Assembly (NCBI RefSeq): GCF_963169125.1
Contig: NC_084794.1
Coordinates: 70,454,665-70,518,664 of the forward strand
Source of the DNA: Humulus lupulus
Taxonomy: Eukaryota; Streptophyta; Magnoliopsida; Rosales; Cannabaceae
Length of the DNA: 64,000 nt
Reading direction: 5' to 3'
The stretch's first letter is position 1. Each line of letters starts with the position of its first letter. Below are positions 35,480 to 47,500 of this stretch, piece by piece. Below the pieces are notes generated by a model that did no database searches, was not told the DNA's origin, and worked only from the letters and a program-made list of their open reading frames with translations. The position numbers and the translations under genes are program-made.

Positions 35480-36522
35480 TTAAGTGAGCAAGTTTATAAG
35501 TGCCTGGATGGAGGACTTCTTCGATTTGGTATGGTCCTTCCCCGTTAGGTCCAAGTACTCCGGCAGCTTGATCGTGGGTGTTAAGGAAAACTCTTCAAGT
35601 ACCAGATCTCCCACATTAAATTTTCTTTCACGTACTTTAGAGTTGAAATATCGAGCTACCTTTTGTTGGTAAGCTGCTACTCGGAGTTGGGCTTGCTCGT
35701 GCCTTTCATCGACCAAATCCAAAGATTCCATTAATAACTGGCTATTAGTGTCTTTATTGTATGCCATCCGTCGATGTGATGGCAGATTTAATTCAACTAG
35801 CAACATAGCCTCATATCCATAAGCCAAGGAAAATGGAGTATGACCTGTTGATGTTCGATGTGATGGTCTATACGACCAGAGGACTTCAGGCAACTGCTCT
35901 AGCCATGCCCCTTTTGCTTCTTCGAGCCTTTTCTTTAGAGAATCCTTTAGTTTCTTGTTAATAGCCTCGACTTGTCCGTTTGCCTACGGATGAGCTACTG
36001 AAGAAAAGCTTTTGATAATTCCATGTTGTTCGCAAAAATTCGTGAACAGATCACTATCAAACTGCGTGCCGTTATCTGAGACAATTTTTCTTAGCAATCC
36101 ATAGCGACACACTATGTTCTTGACCACAAAATCTAGCACTTTCTTGGTCGTTATGGTTGTAAGTGGCTCAGCTTCAACCCACTTCATGAAGTAATCAATA
36201 GCCACCACGACGTATTTGATGTTGCTCTTTCCTATGGGCAAAGAACCAATTAAGTCTATTCCCCATACTGCGAATGGCCATGACTTTGCATCTCCTTTAG
36301 CTCATTAGGGGCCACTCGCGGAATCTTGGAGAATCTCTGGCACTTGTCACATTTTCGAACAAAGTCCAACGTGTCTTCATTCATTGTTGGCCAGAAGTAC
36401 CCTTGCCTTAGGATCTTTTTCGATAAACTCTGCCCCCCAGCGTGATCTCCGCAGAAACCTTCATGGACCTCTCGCATTAATTCTGTGGCTTTTTCCTTTG
36501 AGATACACCTTAGGAGTGGCAT
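35480..36522 (-). pseudogene. Integrase of the Tat element
   Basis: Minus strand in three open pieces. 36,256-36,522: zinc-binding HHCC region with EVHEGFCGDHAGG, GYFWPTM and KCDKCQRFS. 35,984-36,241: DDE core start with VVVAIDYFMKWVEAEPL and IVSDNGTQFDS, where the first two catalytic Asp are present. A stop follows VAHP and the frame goes on with ANGQVEAINKKLK holding the Glu. 35,480-35,893: C-terminal part with PEVLWSYRPSHRTSTGHTPF and VGDLVLEEF. It would join retrotransposon cDNA to the genome; frameshifts between pieces and the stop make it inactive. No chromodomain is seen, as usual for Tat elements. Confidence 0.88.
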
Positions 36523-36534
36523 TGAGTACCCCCT

Positions 36535-37263
36535 TCAGTATAAAATTTTGTCAACTAGGATAAACCGAGCAGCCTGCCTCTGGAGGGTCCTTGCTTTGTT
36601 TCTGTCCGTCGGCAACACTCCATGCGCCAAGTACTCAATGAAAGGTGCAATCCATGTATCTGTTGCCTGAATTACCAGAGAGGTTTCTTCTGCTCTGATG
36701 CTTGGTGCGGACAACCGTTCAACAGGCACTATATTCAACGTGTCGGCATCCTTTGCACTCGCTAATTTGGCCAAGGCATCAACATTTGAGTTCTGGTCAC
36801 GAGGTACTTGCTGGAGAGTATATCTTTCAAACTGTGCCAACAAATCCTTTGCTTTGTTCAAGTAAGCAACCATCTTTAGACCCCTGGCTTGATATTCTCC
36901 ATTAATTTGATTAACCACCAACTGGGAGTCACTATAGATTTCAAGTGACTTAATATTCATGTCCCTGGCTAATCGTAAACCTGCGAGCAGCGCTTCATAC
37001 TCGGCTTTGTTATTAGACGCTGTGAAGTTGAATCTCATTGCGCAGTTGAATTGATGTCCTTCAGGTGTTACCAAAATCACTCTGGCTCCAGCGTGATGTT
37101 CGTTAGAAGAACCGTTTGTAAACAACTTCCAAGAGAGAGTTTGGTTTTGAGGCTCGAGCTCCTCTCTCTGTTCATCGTCTAGAAGTCCAGTGAGTACTGC
37201 GACAAAGTCGGCCAGAGCTTGCCCCTTTACTGATGCTCGCGGTAAGTGAGAAATTTCAAACAA
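36535..37263 (-). pseudogene. Second RNase H (aRNH-type) of the Tat element
   Basis: 242 codons open. SWKLFTNGSSNEHHAGARVI is the beta-strand with the first catalytic Asp position, here Asn (family TDGS). ASNNKAEYEALLAGLRLARD carries the Glu and LEIYSDSQLVVNQINGEYQ the second Asp. DQNSNVDALAKLASAK is the C-terminal Asp region. An added RNase H of the cellular/archaeal type after the retroviral one is a known mark of Tat-clade plant elements. The downstream part (about 36,535-36,800) is a linker to integrase. The D-to-N change should abolish activity. Confidence 0.88.
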
Positions 37264-37276
37264 CCCATTTCAATAA

Positions 37277-37757
37277 TCAACCAGCGGCTTCTGGCTTCTG
37301 CAAAACTTGCTGTAGAGGCTGGTTGGTTAGTACTGTGATGGGGTGAGCTTGAAAGTATGGCCGCAGCTTTCTGCAGGCTAAGATTAAGCAATAGGCTAAT
37401 TTTTCAATGGATGGATACCTCAGCTCTGCTCCTATTAGCCTTTTGCTTACATAATATACGGCTTTTTGCACATTTTCCTCCTCTCTTACCAAGACAGCAC
37501 TAGCAGCATATTCTGTGACCACCAAATAGATGAACAAAGTTTCTTTTTCAACCGACTTTGATAGGATCGGTGGTTGCGACATATGAGACTTCAGAGCCTG
37601 CTCGCACTCCTCCGTCCACTCAAATTTTTTATTGCTCCTAAGTAGATTAAAAAATGGGACGCACTTGTCTGTCGATTTGGAGATAAATCTACTTAGAGCG
37701 GCGATTCTCCTGGTTAAACTTTGAACATCTTTTATCTTTGATGGCGATTTCATATCT
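37277..37757 (-). pseudogene. First RNase H and RT connection of the Tat element
   Basis: Starts at the LTR insertion with MKSPSKIKDVQSLTRRIAAL, then FISKSTDKCVPFFNLLR and FEWTEECEQALKSHMSQPPIL, the usual link to RNase H. LFIYLVVTEYAASAVLV replaces the expected D at the first position, YPSIEKLAYCLILACRKLRPY carries Glu, and ITVLTNQPLQQVL has Asn where retroviral RNase H has Asp. So this first RNase H lacks catalytic residues. Loss of activity in the first RNase H beside a second one fits the Tat pattern. Continuous with 39,671-39,805 once the LTR 37,758-39,670 is removed. Confidence 0.85.
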
Positions 37758-39670
37758 GTTAGGAGTGTGTCCTAAAAGCATGTAAAGACATTTGTTTTTT
37801 TTAATGAATAAATAAATACAATAGTTTATTATTATTGTTATATTTAGATTGTTAAATTATTGTTTGAATAATTTTGAAAATATCAGAAAAATTTCATACT
37901 CATTATTGAGGATGTGATCTTGTATTAGTACGAGAGAATTAAGATCACATGAATAAATAAAAATAGTCAACAACAACAAATTAAAGTTATGGAATTCTTT
38001 AATTGGAGTTGTAAGTACGGTTTACTGAGTATCATAATGATACAAATAATCTAGATTCGGATTATTGATGTGGAAAGACATCTTGGTAAATGTGTTTTAT
38101 CTAATATGATTATATATGACATGGACCGATATGAATTAGAGTCGTTATCCAAAAAACCATTTAACAATAAAGACTTGTAATTAATATCATAACTGATGAT
38201 CATTTATAGATCAACCTAAATCCTGAGTGTTCATGAACTTCTGTTCATGTTTATTAAATCTTTTGATTCATTCGTTAAGGTCTCTTCAAAGAATAAGGCT
38301 AGTGACTTTTGTTTTGGAGATTTAATATCATGGATGGCTGGGAACATGTATCAACAATACGGAATCTAATATTTCCTAATGGATCGTATATTAGTTCCCT
38401 TAAGGGTTAATTCTGGAACTGAATGATTTTGAGCTCAAATCTATAATTAGATTATAGATTAATTATTCACTAGTGAATTAATGGTACTTAAGGAATAATA
38501 AGTAAATTAGAAAGGATAAATGGTAATTCTTCTATTCTAATTTATGAACTAATTAATTAGAGGGTTGAACTATTGTAAGATGATTATATCAATGCACGAC
38601 TTAAGAAAAAGATTTATGTAAAAGTATATCTATAACATAAAGAGTGCAATTCTGAATTTATAGTGGAGTAATATTAGAATTAATAAATTAACTATTATAA
38701 TTAAAGAGTTTAATTATTTAGTTTTAATTTATTGGAGCTTAATGTTATAGGTCCATGGTCCCCGAAATGGCTCAAACAATCATTGTCAAAGGCAAATACA
38801 AAAAATGGGCAAAAAGGACTTATGTGATAAGTAAAATATTTTTCTATGTATCAAACATAATTATTGTTTAATTATGTGTGATTAATTAATTAAATTAATT
38901 AATCATTTTATTTAACAAAAATATAATTAATTTTGAATTAATTTATTTTTGGGATTTTTGGTATTTAAATAATAATAAAAATTGGGAAAAATCACATGCC
39001 ATCACAAGCATGTGGTACACGTGTGGCACAGTGCACAAGCACTATGCTACACGCATAAGAGAGTTTACTCAGTCTCTTGATTCCACAATTTTAGTTATTT
39101 AAATATTAAATAAATAATGAGATATTTTAATATGATTAAAATATTATTATTTAAACAAAAATCTGATAATTGATGAGTGATTTTGAATTTGTTTAAAATA
39201 ACAAATATTTTAATATATTGGATATTATTAAATATTGGATATCAGTTTTTCACAGAATGTAACTTTTCAGGGATAGAAAAATATCTAGGAATCTCTCTCA
39301 GAGAAAGAGAACAGCGACAAAAACTAAAGTCATTGTTCTTCACAAAACCTAGGTCCAAACTTTATCAAATCTCATGTGTTGAGAACATCTGATAAATAGT
39401 TATTGCCTATTATTTGTATAGTGAGCCCACACTCGTTCTTTGTGTGCCTGAGAACATTTTGGAAGATCTTGGTGTGAGATCTCGAGGATTTAGCCATAGG
39501 AAAATATAGCAGCAAGGAAGGACCTGAGGTAATTTTTCTGTTCCTGTCCTTGATTCAATATATATATATGCATGTGAAGAAGTAGATCTAAAAATCTTAT
39601 GGGATTAATCTAACAATTTGATTGTTGTTCCGCTGCGTATAATCTCTGATTTGATCAATAAAAACCAACA
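37758..39670 (+). mobile_element. Solo LTR, Copia-type, TSD ATATC
   Basis: Starts TGTTAGGAGTGTGTCC and ends TAAAAACCAACA; ATATC at 37,753-37,757 and 39,671-39,675. The 3' part has CCCACACTCGTTCTTTGTG and GTTGTTCCGCTGCG, typical of plant Copia LTRs. 1913 bp, no coding domain. An (AT)n run is at 39,560. Confidence 0.9.
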
Positions 39671-39675
39671 ATATC

Positions 39676-40203
39676 GACCTGGGCCTTGATTTTTTTCGAG
39701 ATTAGCTTCAATTCCTCGTGAGTTCACTATAAATCCCAAAAATTTCCTTGATCCAACTCCGAAGGAACACTTGAGGGGATTCAGCTTCATCTGATATTTG
39801 TTCAAGACGTTGAAGCACTCTTGCAGGTCCCCTACGTTTTCTTATACCTTTTTCGACTTAACCATCATGTCATCAACATATACTTCCATGTTTGTACCGA
39901 CTAGCTCTTTAAACATGTGATTGACTAGTCGTTGGTAAGTCGCACCAGCGTTTTTCAAACCGAAGGGCATTACTTTGTAACAGTAAAGCCCTGTATCGGT
40001 CTGAAAGCTAGTGTGATCCTCATCAGGTGTGTGCATGTTGATCTGATTGTACCCAGAGTATACATCCATGAATGATAGGATCTCGTGCCCAGAAATGGCA
40101 TCGACCAGCTGGTCAATCCTTGGGAGCGGAATAAAATCTTTTGGGCAGGCTTTATTAAGGTTTGTGAATTCCATGCATGTTCTCCATTTGCCATTTGGCT
40201 TGG
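39676..40203 (-). pseudogene. Reverse transcriptase of the Tat element, main part
   Basis: Begins at the Tekay-like insertion with KPNGKWRTC, then MEFTNLNKACPKDFIPLPRI, FMDVYSGYNQINMH, KVMPFGLKNAGATYQRLVN and the catalytic MEVYVDDMMVKS at about 39,850. A stop follows KKV. The thumb LNPLKCSFGVGSRKFLGFIV and RGIEANLEK lies at 39,690-39,805 and leads to the Copia-type LTR. Catalytic Asp residues are intact, but the domain is cut in three by two insertions. Confidence 0.9.
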
Positions 40204-40208
40204 GGGCT

Positions 40209-42431
40209 TGTAACGCCCTGGATAGCCAAGACCGTTACACTGTGTGTTTGTAAAGTGTCAGACTTGCTAGTCAAGTCTACTAGTTAAAAGCGTGTCTACG
40301 AAACTGTAAAGGAACTAGGGTTTAAGATATTTTGGTCTCAAAAGCTACATTTTCATTAAGAAACATTGTTCACTAGCACGGGATCCCAAAAATATTAGTT
40401 TAAAGGCCGTTTACAAAAGTTACAAGGTTCAAATACATAAACCAGCCATACTAAGGCAAAACGAGCAGTTAGGTAATCCCTGTCCTGACTCACTCCTCGA
40501 CCATGGCGATCGAACAGCTGGCTATGTACATTTCACCTTGGAGCTCCCCACCTCAGGCTTGGTCCAGCTTGCCCTTGCCTTTACCTGCACCACGTAGCAC
40601 CTGTGAGCCAAGGCCCAGCAAGAAAACACAACAACCACAAAGCATAAGCAATTAGCAACAAGTCAATATCTCACATCGCATTACGTAATCTCAACCATGT
40701 CATCAATCGGTATAATCAGGCATTTCAAATAATAAGCATATCAATTCACGTCATTTACAGTTTACAAATGATAACTAGGGCTGGCGCCCTCAGGCTGCCT
40801 CGTCTGTTATCCCGTTGTCTTTGGCTACCAGTGGCCAATCTGCGCCCTGTGCGCTAAAATCATGTACGGCACTCTTAGGTCACTTTTACATGTCCCATGG
40901 CGTAATACCATCATTGACACGATACAATTCTCGGGAGCACTTAGTCCCATCCCAAACATACAACCGGGTGCAGTTTTCTTACCTTTAGCTTTCAGATGAA
41001 TTAGCTATGGGCGACACTCCTTGAGCGCGATCCGATCCTCGAGTCCTAGCTAGACACCTAGTCACAACCATAAGGAAAGACACCATTACAACCTTAAATG
41101 AGTTTCTAAGCCAAGTTCTAGTACTCGGAACATTGAACTTCACCAAATATAGTAAAAGACTCAACCTCGAGCACCTTAGGTTAAATTTCCAAGCCTAAAA
41201 TCTTAAAATCCCAAAATCCCTTAAGCGTCGCGGCATAGGCCACCCATGTCGCAGCATGGCCCCCAAACAGAACCTCCAAAGGCTCAAAAGCAGGTAAGGG
41301 TCGCGCCATTGCTTGGGCCATGCCGCGGCCCGCCCTTCTTCTTCAGCATGCAACCATTTTGAAGGGCCGCGGCTCACCAAAAACCATGCCGCGGCTCGAC
41401 CCTTCGAACCCAGAAAAAACCACCATTTTCAATCCCTAAACCTCACCTTAAGCCACCCCAAAGCCCCTAACTCAAAACCAATTAATATTAACAACATTAG
41501 AATGATTAAAACAACGTAATCCAACCAGAAATCCAGCCTAAGACTCACTAAAATCCCAATTCTAATTTCTGAAATTTCAAACCCACAGAACTCAAAACCA
41601 GCCATGAAAACTCTCAAATTCAACCATCAAACTTTAAATTAAACCTTACCTCAGCTGTAGAATCGATTCTCCAAGAGTCAAAGTTTCAAGCCTCAATCCC
41701 ACCTTAAATTCCAAAAACCACAAACATTTAAAATTCAGCCATTTTCTTTGAATTCCTAACCTTATAAACGAAAATTCAATACTTACCTTAGCACTAGCTC
41801 AGACCTTGATCAGTTCCTGAGCTAATCCTCCTATTTATTCCCTTCAATTCCCAAAACTCAGCTCAATTCCAGCTATTTCCTCTCAAATTCAAAAGTTCTT
41901 CCTTAGCCAAGAGAAAAGAGAGAGAGAAGGAAAGTTAAGGTCGGTTTACACTTTTCTATCTAGCATTTTCCTAAGTCTTCCAAGTATACCCTTAGTTTAT
42001 TAAACTAATCCCAAAGCTCGGGGTGCCGGAAGCGTCCCCGAGGCCAAAACGATAAAATCCCCCAATAATCCCGCCTAGACATCCTAACCTCAAATATATC
42101 TCCAATTATTTATTTTCATCACCCAATAGTCCAAACCACTACCCGATACCTAAAATACCCCTGACTTGTCCAAAGTCAATTATAATGCCCCGTTGTGACT
42201 TTTCCTGCTACCTAGCCCTACGATCGCCTCAAGTCGCCGGCTGCAGATTTATCCACATCATAATGTGGTTCTCGCATATATCACATATCATATTACCACA
42301 TAATATAATCAATTATCATATAAGCATCATTAAACATATAATAACTCATTAAATCACAGTTATTCCAGTAATGCCCTCCTAGCACACTAATCAAGGCCCT
42401 TAAGCCTTATTAGTGAATTTGGGTCGTTACA
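40209..42431 (-). repeat. 3' LTR of the Tekay-like element
   Basis: 2223 bp. Intron-like pair on the minus strand: donor GCTAAAG/GTAAGAAAACTGCA at 40,982 and acceptor CTACGTGGTGCAG/GTAAAGG at 40,585, beside a conserved CTTGCTGGGCCTTGGCTCA. GC-rich word cluster (GCCGCGGCCC, CCATGCCGCGGCTC) at 41,225-41,402. Very similar to the other LTR, with only scattered substitutions. Confidence 0.92.
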
Positions 42432-42450
42432 ACTATCCCCTCCTAATGAG
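42432..42450 (-). promoter_or_regulatory. Polypurine tract of the Tekay-like element
   Basis: Minus strand TTAGGAGGGGATAGT directly before the 3' LTR. Confidence 0.75.
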
Positions 42451-42467
42451 AATTTCATCCTCGAAAT

Positions 42468-43960
42468 TTACTTGAACAACTCCGGATTCTGATCCCGCAT
42501 AACTGTCTCAAGCTCCCAGGTCGCCTCCTCGACCTTATTGTTTCTCCACAACACTTTAACTAAAGGAATCGTCTTATTCCGTAACACCTTATCTTTTTGA
42601 TCCAAGATCTGAACTGGTTGCTCCTCATAAGCCAAATCTGCCTGTAACTCCAGATCTTCATGCCTCAGCACATGAGTCACATCTGAGACATACTTCTGAA
42701 GCATGGAGACATGGAACACGTCATGAACTCCAGACAACAATGACGGCAAAGCTAACCTGTAAGCCACCTGACCAATCCTTTCCAGGATCTCAAATGGTCC
42801 AATGAATCTAGGGCTTAGCTTGCCCTTCTTACCAAACCTCCTCACCCCTCGCAGAGGTGAAACTCGAAGAAAGACGTGGTCACCAACCTGAAACTCCACG
42901 TCCCTACGCTTAGGATCAGCATAGCTCTTCTGCCTACTCTGAGATGCGAGCATTCTAGCCCGGAACTTCTCTATGGCCTCACTTGTCTTCTGAACCATAT
43001 CTGGCCCCAAATATCTCCTCTCACCCATCTCATCCCAATGAATGGGTGACCTACACTTCCTCCCATATAGCATCTCATAGGGAGCCACTCCAATCGTTGA
43101 CTGATAACTATTGTTGTACGAGAATTCAATCAACGGAAGGTACTTACTCCATGAACCCTCAAAATCAATCACACATGCTCTGAGCATATCCTCCAACACC
43201 TGGATCGTCCTCTCAGACTGTCCATCAGTCTGAGGATGAAAGGCTGTACTGAACTTCAACTGAGTTCCCAAAGCTCTCTGTAAACTACCCCAGAACTTGG
43301 AGTTGAAAATAGGATCCCGGTCTGACACAATAGACTTAGGAACCCCATGGAGACGTACAATCTCCCTCACGTACAGCTCAGCATACTGATCCACAGTATA
43401 GGTCGACCTCACTGGAAGGAAATGGGCTGACTTAGTGTATCTATCCACTATCACCCATACTGAGTCATGAAGTCCAACTGTCCTGGGTAAACCTCCCACA
43501 AAGTCCATGGTAATATCTTCCCATTTCCATTCAGGAATACCTAATGGCTGAAGCAACCCTGCTGGTCGTTGATGCTCAGCCTTTACCTGCTGACAGGTCA
43601 AACATCTGGCAACGTACTCAACCACATCCCTCTTCATCCCGGGCCACCAATACAAAGTCCGTAGATCCTGATACATCTTCGTGGTACCCGGATGAAGTGA
43701 GTACGGCGTCGTATGAGACTCATCCAGTATCTCTCGTCTGATCCCCTCATCAGCTGGAACACAAATCCGTCCCTGATACCGAAGTAAACCAACCTCAGAA
43801 ACAGAATAGTCCTTAGCCACTCCTGCTACGACATCATCTCTAACCCTCTGTAACTGAGCGTCTACCAACTGCCCTTCTCTGATCCGCTCTAGCAGGGTCG
43901 ACTGCAGAGTAATATTAGCCAATCGGCCTACCACCAACTCTATCCCCGCTCTAGCGATCT
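42468..43960 (-). CDS. Integrase with C-terminal chromodomain, Tekay-like element (open frame)
   Basis: Open without a stop from the guest-LTR junction at 43,960 to 42,468 (489 residues from position 43,937 on). Order: zinc-binding HHCC (ESHTTPYSLHPGTTKMYQ, CLTCQQVK), DDE core with TMDFVGGLP, SIVSDRDPIFNSKFW and QTDGQSERTIQVLEDM. The C-terminal domain has VGDHVFLRVSPLRGVRRFG and the GKLSPRFIGPFEILERIG motif (GPY/F module). A chromodomain-like end follows: IPLVKVLWRNNKVEEATWEL. The core catalytic D, D and E are present. Chromodomains steer integration toward modified chromatin. It is the best preserved protein in the window, but its N-terminal link to RNase H is cut by the LTR 43,961-46,376, so it cannot be made as a normal polyprotein. 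Confidence 0.92.
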
Positions 43961-46376
43961 TGTAATGCCCCGAATTCTCCGATGTATTTAACAGCGTGAA
44001 CAGTAGGCCGGGAGGGCCATACTTGCTTAATTATGTTATTAATTGCTTAAATGCATGTATATGTTGATTATATTATGATATGATGTGAAATGCATGCATG
44101 TGAGTCCATATTTCTTATTACAGGGGTGTGATGGTAATTTGGCCTGTTGAGGGTAAATTGATTATTTGTTCGCATGTTGGTGATATAATTTGAGACCACA
44201 TTATGATGTGGGTTTGTTCGAGCTATTTGGCATGAGACGATCAAGGAATGTTAAATATCGGTTTGGTCATAACGGGCTTAAGCTCGGGGCTCGGGGTGAG
44301 TCTCGGGGTGTTTTAATGTTTAGAGTGTTACCGGGGATTAAAGGGTAACGGGATGTGAAGTGTTGGTGTTTGAGAATATTGAGATTAGCGGGAATTGGGA
44401 AGCGTTAATTACCATTAACGGTGTAGGTGGAAAGTGTCAAAATTACCCTTGAGTTGGCTTTAGAGACTTTTAAAGACCTAGGGGTATTATGGTCATTTGT
44501 GATTTGGATATATATGATGTATAGATGGCTATGAAACAGAACCCAAAACAGAGTTCCCATCTTCTCCTTCCCGTACCTTCACCTTCCACCATCTTCCTTG
44601 TGAGTTTTGAGATCTTGTTGAGGATTTGAGCTTAGGAGCTAAGCCTTGATACTTTGGGAGAGTGTTCCACTGTGGAAGAGCACCATAACCTGAACTTGAG
44701 GTAAGATATTAGCCATTAATTTCCATGTATGCTCTGTTTTCATTTTAGGATTTCAGCTTTAGAATTTGGTGTGGAAAGTTGGAATCAAGGGGAGTTCTTG
44801 TGGTGTTTTACTTGGGTTATGATGGGGGAGTGTTATGGGTGATGTTTGGAGGTTTAAATGGGTGTTTGAGAGAGGTTTGGGTGGTGTTTAAATTGGGTTT
44901 GAAGGGTTGGTTTCAAGGGAAAATGCAAGGGAGGAAAAACAGGGGTTTTGGCTGAAATGGAGCTTGCGCCGCGGCATGGCAGGGGTGAGCCGCGGCCCTT
45001 GGGGGCTGCTGGGTTTAGGCGCCTCTGTCTGGGGGGCGGGCCACGGCATGGCCAAGGAGGTCCGTGGCCCTTAAGGTATTTTTGGCCAGAATTAGCTTTT
45101 TAGCATGGGGATTCAAGCCTAAGGCCTCGGGAATGAACCTACTACCCGGTTGAGTAGTGTTTGAGGTCCCGGAGGTTAGGTTTTGGTTTGGGAACCTTTT
45201 ATTGTTCATTTTATTGATGGAATCCCATAATTTGGTTGTGACCAGGTAACCGCTAAAGGACCAAAAGGTCGATCGTTCTCAGGGTCACTCCTTTATTTGT
45301 TCTTGCTCGAACCGTAGGTAAGAAAACTGCACCCCAAGTGTGACATGCATGGACATTTGTGAGGTATGTTGGTTATGTAATATGGACATGGATTGAACAT
45401 GGAATGCTTAGCATATGTTGTTCATTTGTGCATAGCACTGACTAATTAGTCAGGTTTGGCAAAGGTGCTAGTATCAGCTGTGAAGCTGTGACTGATTAGT
45501 CAGGTTCGGCAGTGGTACTGGGCACTGGTCACGTTGCACTGACTTGTCAGTCAGAATTGGAAAAGGTGTTAGTGTCAGCTGTGAAGCTGTGACTTATTAG
45601 TCAAGTTCGGCGGTGACACTGGACACTGGTCACTTAGCGCTGACTTATTAGTCAAGGATGGACTTAGCGTGGTTCACGCAAGCCAACGGAGATTAGATCT
45701 AATCGACTATTAGCATTGAATGACTCAAAGAGCATTAATGCCTGACCGACCCTGAGGGTCGATGAACAAACAGAGCTTGGAGGCTGGTGGCTTACCTAGC
45801 AGCCACTCTCCCGCTAGAAAAGAGAGCCTGGAGGCTAGTGGCTTACCTAGCAGCCACTCTCCCGCTAAAATCATGTGATGTTCATTTTCTTGTTGAAAGC
45901 TTTATGTTCAGTGTGATTATAATGATAATCATTTGATAATGTTTATGAGAAGTGTTATGTTTTCTTGCTGGGCTTTGGCTCATGGGTGCTATGTGGTGCA
46001 GGTAAAGGGAAAGAAAAGCTCACCTAGCCTTGAGTGGAGAGTTGATGTGGTGAAGTGTACATATGCGGCCGCTTGACCACCACGGTCAAGGTGTTCTCAG
46101 AGGAACTAGGGGGTTTACCCTACTTTTGCCGCTTAGGTCGGCAGGATTGTAAATTTAAAACTGTACTGACCATTTTGTACTGGGAACCACTTGTAAATGT
46201 TTTGTTTAGCTCTGCAGAGCAGTTTGTAATAAAATCTCCATTTCCTTTTTATTGGTTTTATACCTTAACCTGTTAATTATACTTAGAGCACGTTTTTGAC
46301 CAAAGGACTCAGGTAGTGAGTCAAATTTCTGGTCCACCGTTCACCGTAACTGTTCTGGGGTAGCCAGGGCGTTACA
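43961..46376 (+). mobile_element. Solo LTR at the innermost level, TSD GATCT
   Basis: Starts TGTAATGCCCCGAATTC and ends CCAGGGCGTTACA; GATCT at 43,956-43,960 and 46,377-46,381. 2416 bp. Oriented opposite to its host. Donor CGTAG/GTAAGAAAACTGCACC at 45,318 and acceptor CTATGTGGTGCAG/GTAAAGG at 46,001 enclose TGACT/AGTCA-type repeats (45,440-45,660) and a duplicated AGCCTGGAGGCT-GTGGCTTA block (45,776, 45,824). GC-rich words GCCGCGGCATGG and GAGCCGCGGCCC at 44,966-45,073. Same family as 62,277 and related to 7142-9900. Confidence 0.95.
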
Positions 46377-46381
46377 GATCT

Positions 46382-47500
46382 CATCAGCTAACTTCCTCGA
46401 AACCTGAATAGAACTATATAACTGATCTGGACCTCTGCGGCTCAAAGCATCAGCCACTACATTGGCTTTTCCTGGATGATAAAGAATATCACAATCATAA
46501 CCTTTACCAGCTCTAGCCAACGCCTCTGTCTCATATTCAGGTCCTTCTGTGTAAAGAAATATTTCAAGCTCTTATGGTCAGTGTATACCTCGCACTTCTC
46601 CCCATAAAGATAATGCCGCAAAATCTTCAAGGCAAAAACCACTGCTGCCAACTCCAGGTCATGAGTAGGATACCGCTGCTCATACTCCTTCAGCTGTCGT
46701 GATGCATAAGCTATAACCTTCTCATTCTGCATCAACACACAGCCTAAGCCTAACCTCAATGCATCACAATAAACAACAAACTTCCCTTCCCCTGAAGGAA
46801 GACTCAACACTGGCGCCGTAATAAGCCGTCGCTTCAACTCCTGAAAACTATCTTCACACTTATCTGACCAGATAAACTTCAAATTCTTTCTTGTCAATTC
46901 TGTCATGGGTGCTGCTATCTTTGAGAAGCCCTCTACAAACCGCCTATAGTAACCTGCTAACCCAAGGAAACTTCGCACCTCCGAGGCGTTCCTTGGCCTC
47001 GGCCAATCTCTAACTGCCTCTATCTTAGATGGATCCACCTTAATCCCATCTGCACCTGCAATGTGTCCAAGGAATGTCACTTCAGGTAACCAAAACTCAC
47101 ACTTCTTAAACTTAGCATACAACTGATGCTCCCTCAACCTCTGAAGTACCTGTCGAAGATGAAACTCGTGCTCTATCTCTGAACTGGAATACACCAAGAT
47201 ATCGTCGATGAAGACTATAACAAACTGATCTAGAAAATCCTTGAACACCCTGTTCATTAAGTCCATAAAGGCTGTTGGGGCATTGGTCAAACCAAAGGAC
47301 ATGACCAAGAACTCGTAGTGCCCATACCGTGTTCGGAAGGCCATCTTAGGTATGTCCTCATCCTTGATCCTCAGCTGGTGATAACCAGATCGAAGATCAT
47401 TCTTCGAGAACACCGTCTTACCCTGCAGCTGGTCGAACAAGTCGTCAATCCTTGGTAGGGGATACAAATCTGTCCTGCCTGGCTGCATCAGTAGGCACAA
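46382..47500 (-). pseudogene. Reverse transcriptase and RNase H of the Tekay-like element (5' truncated)
   Basis: RT begins inside the domain at [20 protein letters not shown]. It continues [38 protein letters not shown] and the catalytic [12 protein letters not shown], then [13 protein letters not shown] and [19 protein letters not shown]. RNase H follows with [32 protein letters not shown] and [12 protein letters not shown]; its Asp and Glu are present. A frameshift near 46,500 ends the long frame, and the remainder runs to the guest-LTR junction at 46,381. The N-terminal fingers of RT, the whole protease and the gag zinc knuckle are missing because gag is joined directly to RT near 47,460-47,500. 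Confidence 0.9.

Noticed and set aside
42983..43183. + strand frame opposite integrase
   Set aside because: Shadow of the well-supported integrase/chromodomain frame.
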